DNA of 64,000 nucleotides from Onthophagus taurus. Lineage: Eukaryota; Arthropoda; Insecta; Coleoptera; Scarabaeidae. The first letter of the stretch is position 1. Each line of letters starts with the position of its first letter. Positions 10,791-22,720 of the stretch are shown piece by piece. The translations under genes and the position numbers were made by a program. Under the pieces are notes generated by a model. That model was not told the DNA's origin. It saw nothing but the letters and a program-made list of their open reading frames with translations, and did not search any database. The DNA lies in NCBI RefSeq assembly GCF_036711975.1, contig NC_091973.1, forward strand, positions 3,286,001-3,350,000. Reading direction: 5' to 3'.

Positions 10791-13700
10791 GGTGACTTAT
10801 AATTTAAAAAGTAAATTCTTTATTTTAAAAGTATTAAAAAGTCATCAAGACTACAAGATGTAAGAATATATTTAAAAAAAATGCGATTGGGGTGTAATTA
10901 ATTAAGGGAAGCAGAGGAAAAGAAGTAAAAGGAGACGAAGTGAAGTCGTGCGGTGACGTGGCTTTTTGCCTCGATGGGCGGCCGACAGAAAATCAACGAA
11001 CAAAAGACGCACGCCGTCTCGTAAAAATACCTTTATCGCCGCCAACTTTTCAGACGGAATTTAACAAAGTACACTTAGACGATAGTAAATTCTTATGTTA
11101 ATACGCGATTTTCGTAGCAAAAAACGCACCGATCGGTATTCCAAGACTTACCGTGCGTCCAAGGCCGCCCAGGATCCGCTCTCGGATCTGCCTCTGATGC
11201 TGCTGTTGCTCCTGCTCCTGCAGCCGAGGCCTTCGTGGCAGACTTCGTGGCGCTCCTGTCCGGTCGCCACCCATCGGCCCCGCGCTAATTTCGACCGGCC
11301 CTTGTCAATCACATGTCCGTCGTATTGATAATCGAAAAACATCCCGCTGGTTTTTCGACTCTAACTAAATCACCCTGTATATTAAATCATTAAATCATAA
11401 CAAATTTTTTTATTGATATTGAATTAAAGCTAACTCATTTAATTTATAAATAATTTGATTTTAATGTATAAAAAAGTGGTTATGAATGAACAACTATACA
11501 GGATTATACGGGTTATACAGGTGTCCCGAAAATGATTTCATCCTTTTTATTTTTTAATTAAATTAGATAGAAATCATAAAAAGGCTGCTCCCAGATTCCC
11601 GATCAATTTCGAGCCTACCTGCCGCAGGAAGTCACGCGTCGACGCGTTTTTCATGGTATTTCGTATGCAGGCGGCCGCGTCGCGTCGGCCAGTAGCGGGA
11701 ATGTTAATTCAGTTATTTATTCGAGCCCGTCGAATTAGGATTCCGGCGGCGCTTCACGTCCAAGTTTCCGTCGTGCGACGGTAAACGACGGCAACTCCGT
11801 CCGTCCTGGGGGCGACTCCGATTCTAATCAATTACAAATATACGCCACAGGACGCGCGCCCGCGAGTAATAAAGGCGTTAACGCAGCCCGACTTTATTAG
11901 AAACGAGGAAATCCAACCGCAATACTAAGATCCCGTTTATTACATCCAAAACGAACTAATGTTGGCCTACCGCTCGTAAATTTCTTGCGGTATCCTCCTA
12001 ACCTTCATAATATCTAACACCATATTTTATTTCATACTTTGATTTTTCTTCATTTTTATTATAACCCAGAAAAATTCATTATCACACTCTACGGATTTCA
12101 AGATATAATAACATCTTCAGGAGCAAAACTGAAATCAAAATTAATAAAAAATGATCTCCCTAGCCATAATATTAACACAGTTGATAGATCATGACACATT
12201 ATGTTCTGAAATCTTTCAACATGTCATCATAGTTTTGCATTTAGCTGGATAAATTATACTTAATCAGTTGATGGAATGGTCTTGATCGAATTTAATTCTT
12301 GTTCTGCTGGTAAATTTTCTTTATTTAACATTGTATGGATTCAAGCAACCTTAATGATTTTTCCGGACTCTCCGGATCTGGAAGAGGCGAGACTACCTTT
12401 CATCACAGTTTGAAATGCTAGCTCATTATCATCATCATTCAGCACAACCCTATTATTTATGATAGTCTACTCATTAATAAATTTGTCTCTCTTATCACCA
12501 TTCTATCTCCTCCATGATGAGCACCTTACATTGAAATCTTGTCCAATTAACTCAAAATCGGCAAATTCCTCACCACATTCACCATAGCAGCGCTGCCTTC
12601 TTCTACATTAATAAAAATCATAAAAATTAAGGTTTAGTTTAATAATTATTATCTCAAAAACGAATAAAATTTTTCATGCACGGTTTTTTTCATAAGAAAG
12701 TACATATTTTCTTCTATAAATAGCCAATATTTGCATCAAGATATCTTAAGAATCGACTTTTTAAAAATGTTTTGCAAAATTATCAAAAACCATAAAAATT
12801 CAAATTATCAATCCTAAAGTCAGTTTCTCTTTGCAACTCTTAACTAGAAATGTTTTCAGCTTGATTTACTATTATGGCTGCTTGTGTATGGTTCCTTTCA
12901 TCATAGTGACTACTTTCCATGGATCTCGTTTTAATACTTTGTAATCACCAATACTTAGGTTGTGTGCTCATGTCTTCTTGTTTTGATGTTCTTCAGGATT
13001 CTTAAGTACTGCGTTAAAACTTTTCTGTGAGTATATCTGTGAGAATATTGAAAAAATGTTTAATATTAACCGGTAAGGTTAGTAGTGGAAAGATTGGTGA
13101 TGATGAAGAATATAATGAGTATAGTGAATATAAGAAATGAGTGAGAGAGATGTCAATAATGTAATTTTGTCAATTTCGTTCCCAGTGTATTCGAAAGGTA
13201 ATAACGAACGTAAAATTGATAGTTACGCACACGGCGTACGGACAAGGTACGGAAAATGAGAAGGCGGCGTTGGTGAATTAGACGGGGATTTGAGAGTTGG
13301 TTCTCTTCTTCACGGGCGAACGGAATCGATCGGGAAAAGAGTATCGCGGACCGTAAAAGAAGTTACGGAGAGAGAGAGTCGTAGATGGTTTTGAATCATT
13401 TATCGGCTATTACCTTACTCCACCGGACCACGGGGCAGGTCGTATTCGGTTCGAAAAGTACGACTGGTGGACCTCTATTACCGCGACGATAAGGCCCGTT
13501 TCAATTTCCAATTGTAATGCGGGTCCGGGGAGAGGAAAAAAATTCTTTAAAGGTCGCTGGTGGCTTTGTTTTACGGTCGCCGCCGTCACCTATCCTAGCC
13601 TTCATCGGCAATAACGGCAAACCTATACTGCGGTGGACGTTCGGTGATCGCCCTTTATATTCATATCCGGGATCTTCGTCGCCACTTTAGATTTTTTTAG

Positions 13701-14861
13701 ACTCACCGCGGGAGGGCTACGCAATAACGGGGAATTGGGAATTAAAGGGAACAAAACCAAATTGAAGACCTCTCGGCTAATTTCTTTCCTTTCCGATGCC
13801 GTTCCGAGACATTTAACAAACTCGAACGTCTTTCGTAATAAACGTTCCAATGAAATTTATTCAATTACGTATTCGACCCCATTCTTTTAAATGCACCGTT
13901 AAATTTATAAAATTTTCTTTATACTTGTGGGAGTTTTTTCGGAAATTTTTGGGATGCTCCTGATGATGTATTTTTTAAAATGAAACAAGAATGTATTAAA
14001 AAGTTTTTTTGGTTATAAAAAACTTTGGCAATCGTCGTGGAGTTTATTACCGAGAGTGCATTGACGGTTGGTGGGTTTTATTAAGATCGAAAATATTTAG
14101 GGTGGTTGAGGAGTAAGGCGTTTTAATTTTAAAGGCAAGAGGTCTGAAGGTTCGAAAAGAGGCGGAAATCGGAATTTGGAGCAGGCGGGTTATTAAGCCG
14201 AGCGGAACGCGCGAGACAATTATCCTGCGTCCTTTTTTTCGGGCGCCTCCTAACGTTCCTGCGACTTGTTTACGCTTTGATGAAAAAGTTAAGGCACGCG
14301 CTTATTGCTCCGTCCCGGAGGCGCGTCGCGCCCATAAATCGCAGGGCATTCCGTTGGCAAAATCAACATCAGGGCAGATAAGTGGAGGAAACCGGGGGCC
14401 TTCTCTATATCTGCGGCCTCCAGAGCCTTCAACTCGATCCTCCTCCTTTTCCGACGCGTCCTCTCGCGGCCGGCTACTGAATTTTTCATTCATATCTCCC
14501 AATGACGCGGAATCCGACGCATTTCCATATAAATTACGTAATATTTCTGTGCGGGAGTCGCGTCTTCGATAGCCGTTAGTCATCCTAACGAAGATTTATG
14601 ACCGCCGACATATTGCCGACCCTCGGGCAACTTTTCGGCGCTTCGCAGGACGACCGCAGGACCCAATCCTCAACTGCTTTCCTCTCCTACACGTTCTTTT
14701 TTTTTTCAACCATTACATTTCCCTTCAATCTGTTCTTTTTATTTTTTTTTTATTTCGTATCATCTATTTGAATATAAAGAACAAAAATAAATATAAATAA
14801 ACATTAGGAAATTGAACTAATACTAGAAACTTGCGGGGTTTGCAGTGCGTCTTTTAAGAAA
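10791..14861. other. Non-coding stretch, nothing recognised
   Basis: GC-rich to about 11,950, AT-rich from 12,000 to 13,100, GC-rich again to about 14,700. No gene or RNA was identified. A CTGATGATG...GAAAC string at 13,959-13,993 resembles a hammerhead core weakly. Confidence 0.5.
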
Positions 14862-15780
14862 AGGTTTGACGTTTCGGATGCCATGTTGCAACCATCCTCT
14901 CTGTTGACGTTATTTCTATGTCGATGGATCTCTACGGCTTCTCTTGTCAGTTTCTGGTAATATCTGTTGTCTCTAACCAGCACCTTTGTTTGTTCGAAGT
15001 CTATTTGGTGTCCCTCTGTATGGCAATGTTCCGCAACCGCCGACTGTTAGATCTTCATCAACCTTACATCTCTTTCATGCTCCTTGATGCGGCACTCGAC
15101 GTTACGTCCAGTTTGGAAAACGTAAACCTTCCCACAACTACATGATAGTCGGTAGACTCCTGCTACTTTTAATGGAGTTAGTTTATCGGGAGTGTGTTCC
15201 GAATTTTGCCGCACTATGATGTTGTTTTTCTTGAGGTGCCTGGTAATTCGTTCCGTAACACCTGAAACATAGGGAAGACAGATAAATCCAAGTGGTTTTG
15301 TACTTACCGCGTCCTCCCTCTGCTTTCGCTGTTTGATGGCCCGGTTGATGTCTGCTTCTGCAGCACGCTTCGTAAAAAGTGTTGCTCCTTCTTCAAGTTA
15401 TCTTGATATTCTCGCTGAAATAAAGTACGGATCACGGACCTCTTCTATTGGAGATGATGATGTGATGATGCCTGCAAGTACCTGTTGGTATGGGTCTTCT
15501 TTCGATATACACCATATGTCCATTTGTCGTCCTGGTGACCAACACATCTTGGAAAGGTAGTTTTTCGGCAGTTTCTGTTTCCATAGTAAACTTAATCGTG
15601 GGATGGAATCATGGGACTTAATCATATCACAAACGTGTCATCCACATATCGGAGCCATAGTTTTGGTTTCCGCTGGCTCTTCTTCAAAGCGTCTTCCAGC
15701 TAAAATACGTTGATGATAAACAGTATTCCACTAGATCTGGCACGTATTCTCGCAAACTTAAAACATTAGGAAACATATTT
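14862..15780 (-). pseudogene. Decayed Penelope-like retroelement (RT plus GIY-YIG)
   Basis: Read on the minus strand, this is the 3' half of a Penelope-like element. A reverse-transcriptase piece contains LWLRYVDDTFVI (YVDD catalytic motif, around 15,620-15,660), followed by KFTMETETAEKLPFQDVLVT and a VTRTTNGHMVY segment. Next come FLRSVL and ADINRAIKQRKQRE in different frames. The end is a GIY-YIG-type endonuclease region, GVYRLSCSCGKVYVFQTGR, where the usual YIG is VYV/YVF, then RIKEHERD, SAVAEHCHTEGHQIDF and a terminal EDGCNMASETS. Stops after VI and after MKI, at least one frameshift, and a deletion that removes the RT segment upstream of YVDD show that it is dead. This is clearly a retroelement relic; family assignment rests on RT followed by GIY-YIG. 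Confidence 0.88.
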
Positions 15781-17052
15781 TTCTTTGATTTAAGAAGCGC
15801 CCAAATTAAAAATTCTTTTCTCCCCTTTCTTAAAAGTGAGTTTTTAACGCAGCAATAGTAGAATTTCACCCCTCGTACTAAGAAAATTAGAATGACAATA
15901 AGTTTTAAGTGCCATTTTACTTTAAAAGGGATCACTCAAAAAAAATGAATAAAATAAAGATTTGAAAGATAATTTATTTTAAATAATATCGGGTTACAAG
16001 TGTATGGGAGGAGAAATGTGAAAGAGGGTAGTGGAAAATATAATCGTGTTAGCTAATTCCGCGGCAATTTAAACTCATTTATGTAGAACAGGCAGTGTAG
16101 TGGTAATTTGCATTCGACGTCCCGCTGTCAGTCAGTCGGTAACATAATAGTCGCCCCCATTGACGGGAAGCGACAGCCCCCATTATACAAACCCTGTAGC
16201 ACCGAGCAATCTGTTGGCAATTATTCATTTCAACTCCCTTCGACTGAAGATATTAATCGAAAACATGGGGTACGCGCGACCTTCGCCGTATTTACATTTA
16301 TGTATTCGAAGGGTGGCGAATTACCGTGTATGTTAGATTCCTTTTGGAATATAAGGAAAAGATGCCCGCTCATGATTCACTGTTTTAGCTGAATCCGGAA
16401 GGTTACCGGGTGGCATAGGTTAGTTTACTTCGAATTAGTTCCGAAGGGGAACTTCGCGGAGTCCTCGGAAATCCGGTCGTAAAAAGGATCCACTAACGAC
16501 ACTTACGTTTCGGGGTCGGCAGTCATTTCGTAATGACGTTCTACGGCGCGGTCTTAAAAAGTTATTAGCGAGTCCGGTAATGGACGCGGCCCAGACTCCC
16601 CGGGGGGGATCCCCTTGATTCGATTAAGGGACGCTTCCCAACTCAAGGAAGCGTTGGGACCAAGCCTCTCTCGCGCCTTCGATTCCAGATTGCCGTCCTC
16701 TTAACCTAGCGGAAGTTAAGAAAACTACGCGCGCGTTACGGCCCCTCTGGGCGCGGATTACGCTCGCGTCGCGTAACGGCGCGGATCTTAACAAGAGTTT
16801 GCACTCAACTAACTCTTAGCGAACCGCAAAGCTACCGGGATTAGAATTTTATCCAAATATATGACTTCACAGACTGCTTCTATTTACTCTTCACGACAAA
16901 ACTCTACTTACTTTAAGGATTCTAACTTCCTGTATATCATCTTATATACAGAAACATTCATATGTATGTAGTTAGTTCTAATGCTAGTGTTAGTTCTAGT
17001 TCAATATCAATATAAAATTTAGTGCTTACTAGCGCTACATAACAATGTCACC
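15781..17052. other. Non-coding stretch, nothing recognised
   Basis: AT-rich at first, then GC-rich from about 16,400. No gene, RNA or repeat was identified. Confidence 0.5.
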
Positions 17053-17156
17053 AGAACTAACACTCGACCTAGAACTAGAATCATTCGGGTTTAGCCGTCT
17101 TGAAAGACGTACGGCTAAACCCGAATGTTTCTAGTTCTAGGTCGAGTGTTAGTTCT
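17053..17156. repeat. Single copy of the 34-kb palindrome family
   Basis: A near-perfect palindrome of about 104 nt: AGAACTAACACTCGACCTAG on the left is mirrored on the right, the core arms are CATTCGGGTTTAGCCG and CGGCTAAACCCGAATG, and the centre is TCTTGAAAGACGTA. The same sequence forms the 127-bp array at 34,146-35,023 and recurs at 52,703-52,890. It has no coding capacity. Confidence 0.8.
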
Positions 17157-18413
17157 AGTTTTAGTTGTTATTCAACTTTATATTGTTGTAAATTTTTATT
17201 GAACTAAAAGTAGAAGTAGAGGTTTTAGTGTATTATTTTGTAATAAATTATAGTATATATATAAATAATTTATAAATAAATAAAAATCTGTGATTGAGAT
17301 TGACCATGAAAACGTTTGTTTGATGATGAAGATCTGTCTCCTCTGGTAATTTTTGGGTCACGACGTCGTTTCTCCCCCAAGCAATATACTTCGCACTCAA
17401 TTAGAATTCCGTCGTATTTGTCCGAGAGCCCTTAGGAGAAGTCAATATTTACCTCTGGTAATCGGCGATGGTGATGATGGTTGACGTTGACGTTAAAAGC
17501 CGCCGCGCGTCTGGTGTCACCGAAATATAGGTGACCTCAAGCGGTCCTGCAGGGACTAGTGACCCCTGCTGCGTGCTCCCCCGCCCTCTGTAATATGGTA
17601 AGGCGAACGCGAGATGCTGCGGCTGCAGCCATGTAATCAACGTGGGACAGCCGCGGCCTTCTCTCGGACCTTCTCGGCCCTCTCTCTGACCGGGGCCGTC
17701 GCACGCCGCAGCCAATTACGCACGTGGACCGTATAATTTAGAGCTATAAACCAAAATAGAGCCTCGACTTATGCCGACGGAGATGGTGATTGGATTTGGA
17801 TTCGCGACGGTAGTCGCTTTACGAAAGTTCAGCTTCTGAAATCAAAAAGAAGGAAATTTTGAAAAGGAAAAAATTTTTTTAGGGAAATTATTTAATATCA
17901 ATCACCCTGTATATATAAGGCTTTTCCCACGTCCCGTGAGGTCATAACGTACGACCCCGTGCACTAACAAACTCCTTCCTTATTACAAAACGGTCTTAAA
18001 CGGTAGATGCGTCGCTGGCGGCGGCGGCGGCATCGACGACGGCTTCTCAGATGATAAATCGCACCTTTCTTCTTTAATTCCGACTCGCTTCCGTAATTAA
18101 TCCTCTCGGCAGTATTTTTAATTGCCGCCCGTTTTATCGTCTGTAAATTTCGTTAACGGACGCCGTCCCCCGGCTCTTTTTTCAACGTCTTACAAATTAG
18201 AGCCGGTATGGAGTTTACGACTTCGCCCCTCGCTAAATTTACATAGAATTCACTAGTTTTACTACAAATTTTCTCTGGGGTTGCAATTTCCAATTGCACG
18301 GCCAAGTAATCCAATTTAAATAAGTAGTTGCGAAAGTAATCTCATTAAAAGTATATTAAACGAAAACCAATTTGAAAAAAGTTTCAGTCGATACAAGAAT
18401 TACAAATTTATTT
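17157..18413. other. Non-coding stretch, nothing recognised
   Basis: It contains GC-rich blocks at 17,500-17,710 and 17,930-18,200 and AT-rich flanks. A short (GGC)n run lies near 18,014. No gene was identified. Confidence 0.5.
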
Positions 18414-18870
18414 TTAAGTCATAAACCAAAATAAATTCTGCCCTGCCCTTCTTCAGTAGAAGACCCTACAAAACACGTAAGTACACGTCAATTTTATAAA
18501 CAATACACATACATTAGATAAATTGTTCAAATCATCAAATTTTAATATCAAAGCACATCTTCAAAAGCGCGCGTTCTTTTTAAGGTTTGAGGTTAAGTCG
18601 TGTGTATGACGGTAAAGTAGATTGAAATGCATCCCATATTTTATATTGATCAGATATCTACTTTACCGTCATACACACAACTTAACCTCAAACCTTAAAA
18701 AGAACGCGCGCTTTGATATTAACTAATATATGTGTATTGTTTATAAGATTGACGTAAGTTTAAGCTAATTTTAGGTGTTTTTAACATGATTGGATTACCT
18801 ATGTGTTTTGTAGGGTCTTCTACCGAAGAAGGTAGAACCTTAGTATATTTTATTTTGGTTTATAACTTAA
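18414..18870. mobile_element. MITE-like element with TTAA flanks
   Basis: Terminal inverted repeats GTCATAAACCAAAATAAA (left) and TTTATTTTGGTTTATAAC (right) differ at one base and are each flanked by TTAA (18,414-18,417 and 18,867-18,870). That target duplication is typical of piggyBac-type cut-and-paste elements. Two further long inverted arms lie inside: the block around CTACTTTACCGTCATACACA at 18,659-18,720 mirrors 18,542-18,622. There is no ORF, so it is non-autonomous. The TTAA is clear; the superfamily is inferred from it alone. Confidence 0.75.
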
Positions 18871-21698
18871 TTATCTTATGGTGAAGATGGATAAGAACAA
18901 TTTCAATACATTTATTTTTCTTTATTTTTTTTCTACTGACATTCTTCGTCCAAAATCATCAACGACGCACGTCGGAAAGTGACCGTGAATGATAAATCGG
19001 CGTTGAATTTCCATTTAGAAACAGTCGCCTTCCCGCTCTATCTAGCATCGGCCAGAGAGGGGGTGGCACGCGCCCCATTACAGGGGTGTCATTAATAACG
19101 GGACCTTATTCGGCGACGCGACCCGAAAAATGTAAATTGTGCAACGGAGGAAATGCTCTAATTAAATACACACTGATACGACGGGAGAGTTTCCGCCACT
19201 GTAAATCTTGTTTTCAAGATTACACCGGAAATTGAGACGCCAACGTCTTGTGCGATATATATATTTTTTTGTAATAAAATTTTGAAAAAACATCGTTGTA
19301 GGAGTGAAGTTGTATGTATAACTTAAATTATGAGGAGAAAAAGTTATAAATTGTGACACGGAAATCTGTAAAGATAACGTCGTTGCCACCGGTAGAGGGC
19401 AGCGCGAAGGAGCAGGTCCCTTATTAAGCCGTTATAAATTCCTGGAATAATGTTTCGGTCTTAACGGGCCTTACGATAAAGATCGGTCGTTAAAATGAGG
19501 AAGTAACTGCGCAAGAAATATATTATGACAGGTCGGGGTGCGTTACTATTGTATCCTCACCCCATTACCTGATACGCCTTCGCCGGCGCTATCTACATCG
19601 GTTTTTTTCTTTTTTTCAAGAAGAAAAACGGGTAAAACGATAAATTTGCACTAGGACGAGATAAGCGAACGCGTGGTAATAATTAAATTAACCTGCTCGC
19701 GTTGGGTTTGGTAGGTAGCCCTTTTTTGTGGACACATCAAGATAACGCCCTCCGATCCCCAGCTTTACGGTCCAGAGGTCCACGAAACGCTCTCTTTCTC
19801 CTCGACGTGCTAATCCCATCCAACAATAACCGTTTGGCGTTTCCTTTGCAATTTCCGTCACTACCCTCTATCCACTGTTCTCGTCACTCCAAAAGGGTTG
19901 CAAAGACTAAGTTAAGATTGTAAAGGAAAATATTTAAAATATTTGATGTGATGGTTGATGATGACTAATAATAGTCAAAACCAATATTATCCTTTACATA
20001 TAAACATGGATTCCTACAACAATTAAGTTAAGATTCGTAATCATTTAAATTCGATTCACAACCCTCATCATTTTTATCAAAAACATATGTCGTTGCGAGT
20101 TTAAAAACGCAATTCCGCGAGATAATTCCAATTCGGATCGTCCCCCAAAACCACCGCCCTTAAAAAAACGGAAGGTTTGCGACAGAAACAAATGTGAATC
20201 GCATTATGTATTCATTCGGGCGGCAAGATGCGATAAAAATACACTTCCTTGTTCTGCCCCGCATTATAGGTTTTTAGCGTATGCAAATTAGATACTCCTC
20301 GTAGCTGCTGGGAGATGAAACGTGTCTATTACACGAGTTATCTTCTTAGTGCTCGATCTCAGCTTGTTCACTTTATTTCTCTGTCTTGTTACTACAACCC
20401 CCTTGTCAGAAAAATATCACCAATTTAAGCTTCTTGTCTTTAGTCATCATCGTGTTTATATCGAATAAATTTAAAATAAATTTGAAATAACTATTTTTTA
20501 TTTTATCAATTTTGCAATATGGAAAGTAATATGTCTTGTTGATGGGTAGTATATGAAAATTGTGGTTTATGGATGAGTTGATAAGAATGACTGTTTTATT
20601 TCTATATCCCGTCCGGGAGGGTCATAACCATCCGTCCCCGAAGCGGGATTCAAAATTATGACCACGGCCAGTCCCCAGATGGTTGACGTAGATAGTAAAA
20701 GTAAGTCGTCGTGGTCGTGTCTTTACAAATCGTCAAGTCGCTGACGATTTGTATCGTAAAAACGTGACAGATTTGTGTACGCGTTCTGGGAACTGTCGTC
20801 GAGTTTCGGGTGGTATTCGATGGTTCCGCCCTCGCCGGGGCGGATTTTGCTGGCGCAGCACCTCGCGCCGATTACCGAAATTGGTCTAGAAAACCGGAGA
20901 GGAGGTTTTACGACTCCCGACGACACCTTCCGCGGCGCCTCCAAACGTTCAGAATACCAGCTTTTTTGACGTCTCGCGTCTCCCGTTGATTTACTTTTAT
21001 TGTCTTATTTACATTCAACCCTCGCGGGAACGCGCAATCCGTTCCTCCCCGGGTCTCCGGCGGATAATACCGATGCATATTTCAGGGTCGTTTCTAAACC
21101 GTCGGTAATACCGGATTACGGCGAAAAATCGCACTACGGAGACCAGTAAAAGAAGCCAAGAATCTGGGCCTTATTGTCTGTGAAATTAAAACGAAAGGGT
21201 TGACTTTCTAAAACACCCACCGTTCGACAATTACACTTAAAAGAATCTCATTTCAAATATACTCTTTTTATTTCTTATAATTAACACAAATATATATATA
21301 AATTTTTGTTATTTAGACACTTATTTTTATTATGGCAAAATATACTTGCTTAAGTTTCATGGTCAAATGTTTTGGGCATGATTTCTTCTGCATCTTTCTT
21401 TCCAGAAAGATCTTAGGATTCATGGCAATACCAAATGATTCATCAATAAGAGTTAAACATTTATTTTTAATGGTATCAATTTTGGCCACTAAACGCAAAA
21501 TATAAAGACTATGTGTAATTAAGACATAGAATTGTGTTATTCAATGTCAGCATTTAGTAGCAAAAAATCGATAATGCGTAAAATGATCTTCACTTATCGG
21601 AAATAACAGCAATTTCCTGGTTGCTATATTTGTGCTCTCTAACCAGAAGCGATTAACTATGGGACTAATACATTATGAATGCAAACTTGATCTCAACT
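18871..21698. other. Non-coding stretch with one strong hairpin
   Basis: No gene recognised. A perfect 11-bp stem, ACAAATCGTCA / TGACGATTTGT, with a 6-nt loop lies at 20,725-20,752, next to a GC-rich block (20,770-20,960) that is open on both strands without recognisable motifs. Confidence 0.5.
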
Positions 21699-22512
21699 CG
21701 ATATTAGATAAAATCGTTCATTTGATGTCTTGCAAAGTAAACTAAGCACACAATACTGGAATAAGAAATCGTTTATCTTCACTTCGCCGAGGTCGCTTGC
21801 GGGCGAGGCAGCAGGACTGGTTCATTATGAACACAAACCTTAATTCAATGAGATTACTTATTTGGGAGCTATGATATCAGTTCCACCCCCTCGCCACCAA
21901 GCGACCTCTGCGATATTAGATAGAATCGTTCACTTGATGTCTTGGAAAGTAAACTAAGTACACAATACTGGACTAAGAAATCGTTTATCTTCACTTTGCC
22001 GAGGTCGCTTGCGGGCGAGGCATTGGGACTGATATCATAGCTTCCAAATACAAAATCTCATTGAATTAAGGTTTGTGTTCATAATATAGCAGACCTGCAG
22101 CCTCGCCCGCAAGCGACCTCGGCGATATTAGATAAAATCGTTCACTTGATGTCTTGGAAAGTAAGCTAAGCACTTAATACTTGTATAAGAAATCGTTTAT
22201 CTACACTTCGCCGAGGTCGCTTGCGGGCGAGGCGTGAGGACTGGTTCATTATGAACACAAACTTTAATTCAATGAGATTATGTATTTGGGAGCTATGATA
22301 TCAGTTCCACCGCCTCGCCCGCAAGCGATCTCAGCGATATTGGATAAAAACGTTTCTTTGATGCCTTGGAAAGTAAACTAAGCACACAATACTTGGATAA
22401 GAAGTCGTTTATCTTCACTTCGCCGAGGTCGCTTGCGGGCGAGGCGGCAGGACTGATTCATTATGAATATAAACCTTAATTCATGGGGATTTTGTATTTA
22501 GGAGCTATAAAT
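21699..22512. repeat. 212-bp tandem array with an inverted spacer
   Basis: The word CGATATT(A/G)GATA recurs at 21,699, 21,911, 22,123 and 22,335, exactly 212 bp apart; the fourth unit is incomplete. Each unit carries two inverted copies of a GC-rich 25-mer beginning CGCCGAGGTCGCTTGCGGGC, in full or partly decayed, enclosing about 78 nt. In unit 2 that enclosed segment (22,022-22,099) is reversed relative to units 1 and 3. No coding capacity. Confidence 0.85.
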
Positions 22513-22576
22513 AGTGCAGAAATTTGGAAAAACGATATCTTAACGAAAAGAGTGTAGAGTTATAATAGCATGTAGT

Positions 22577-22720
22577 GTGTTAATTAATTGTCGTACCCAG
22601 TATGCAACCAATATCACAGTATTTTTATTGCAATGCGCGATTTGCGTATGATGCGTATTGCACTGTGATATTGGTTGCATACTTGCAATGATGACGTCGA
22701 GCACGATAATTAATTAACAC
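22577..22720. mobile_element. 144-bp MITE-like element, copy 1
   Basis: Ends GTGTTAATTAATTGTCGT and ACGATAATTAATTAACAC are inverted repeats. A second nested pair, GTATGCAACCAATATCACAG and its reverse complement, sits inside. A partial copy in the opposite orientation lies at 50,297-50,400, which shows it is an interspersed family. Confidence 0.75.
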
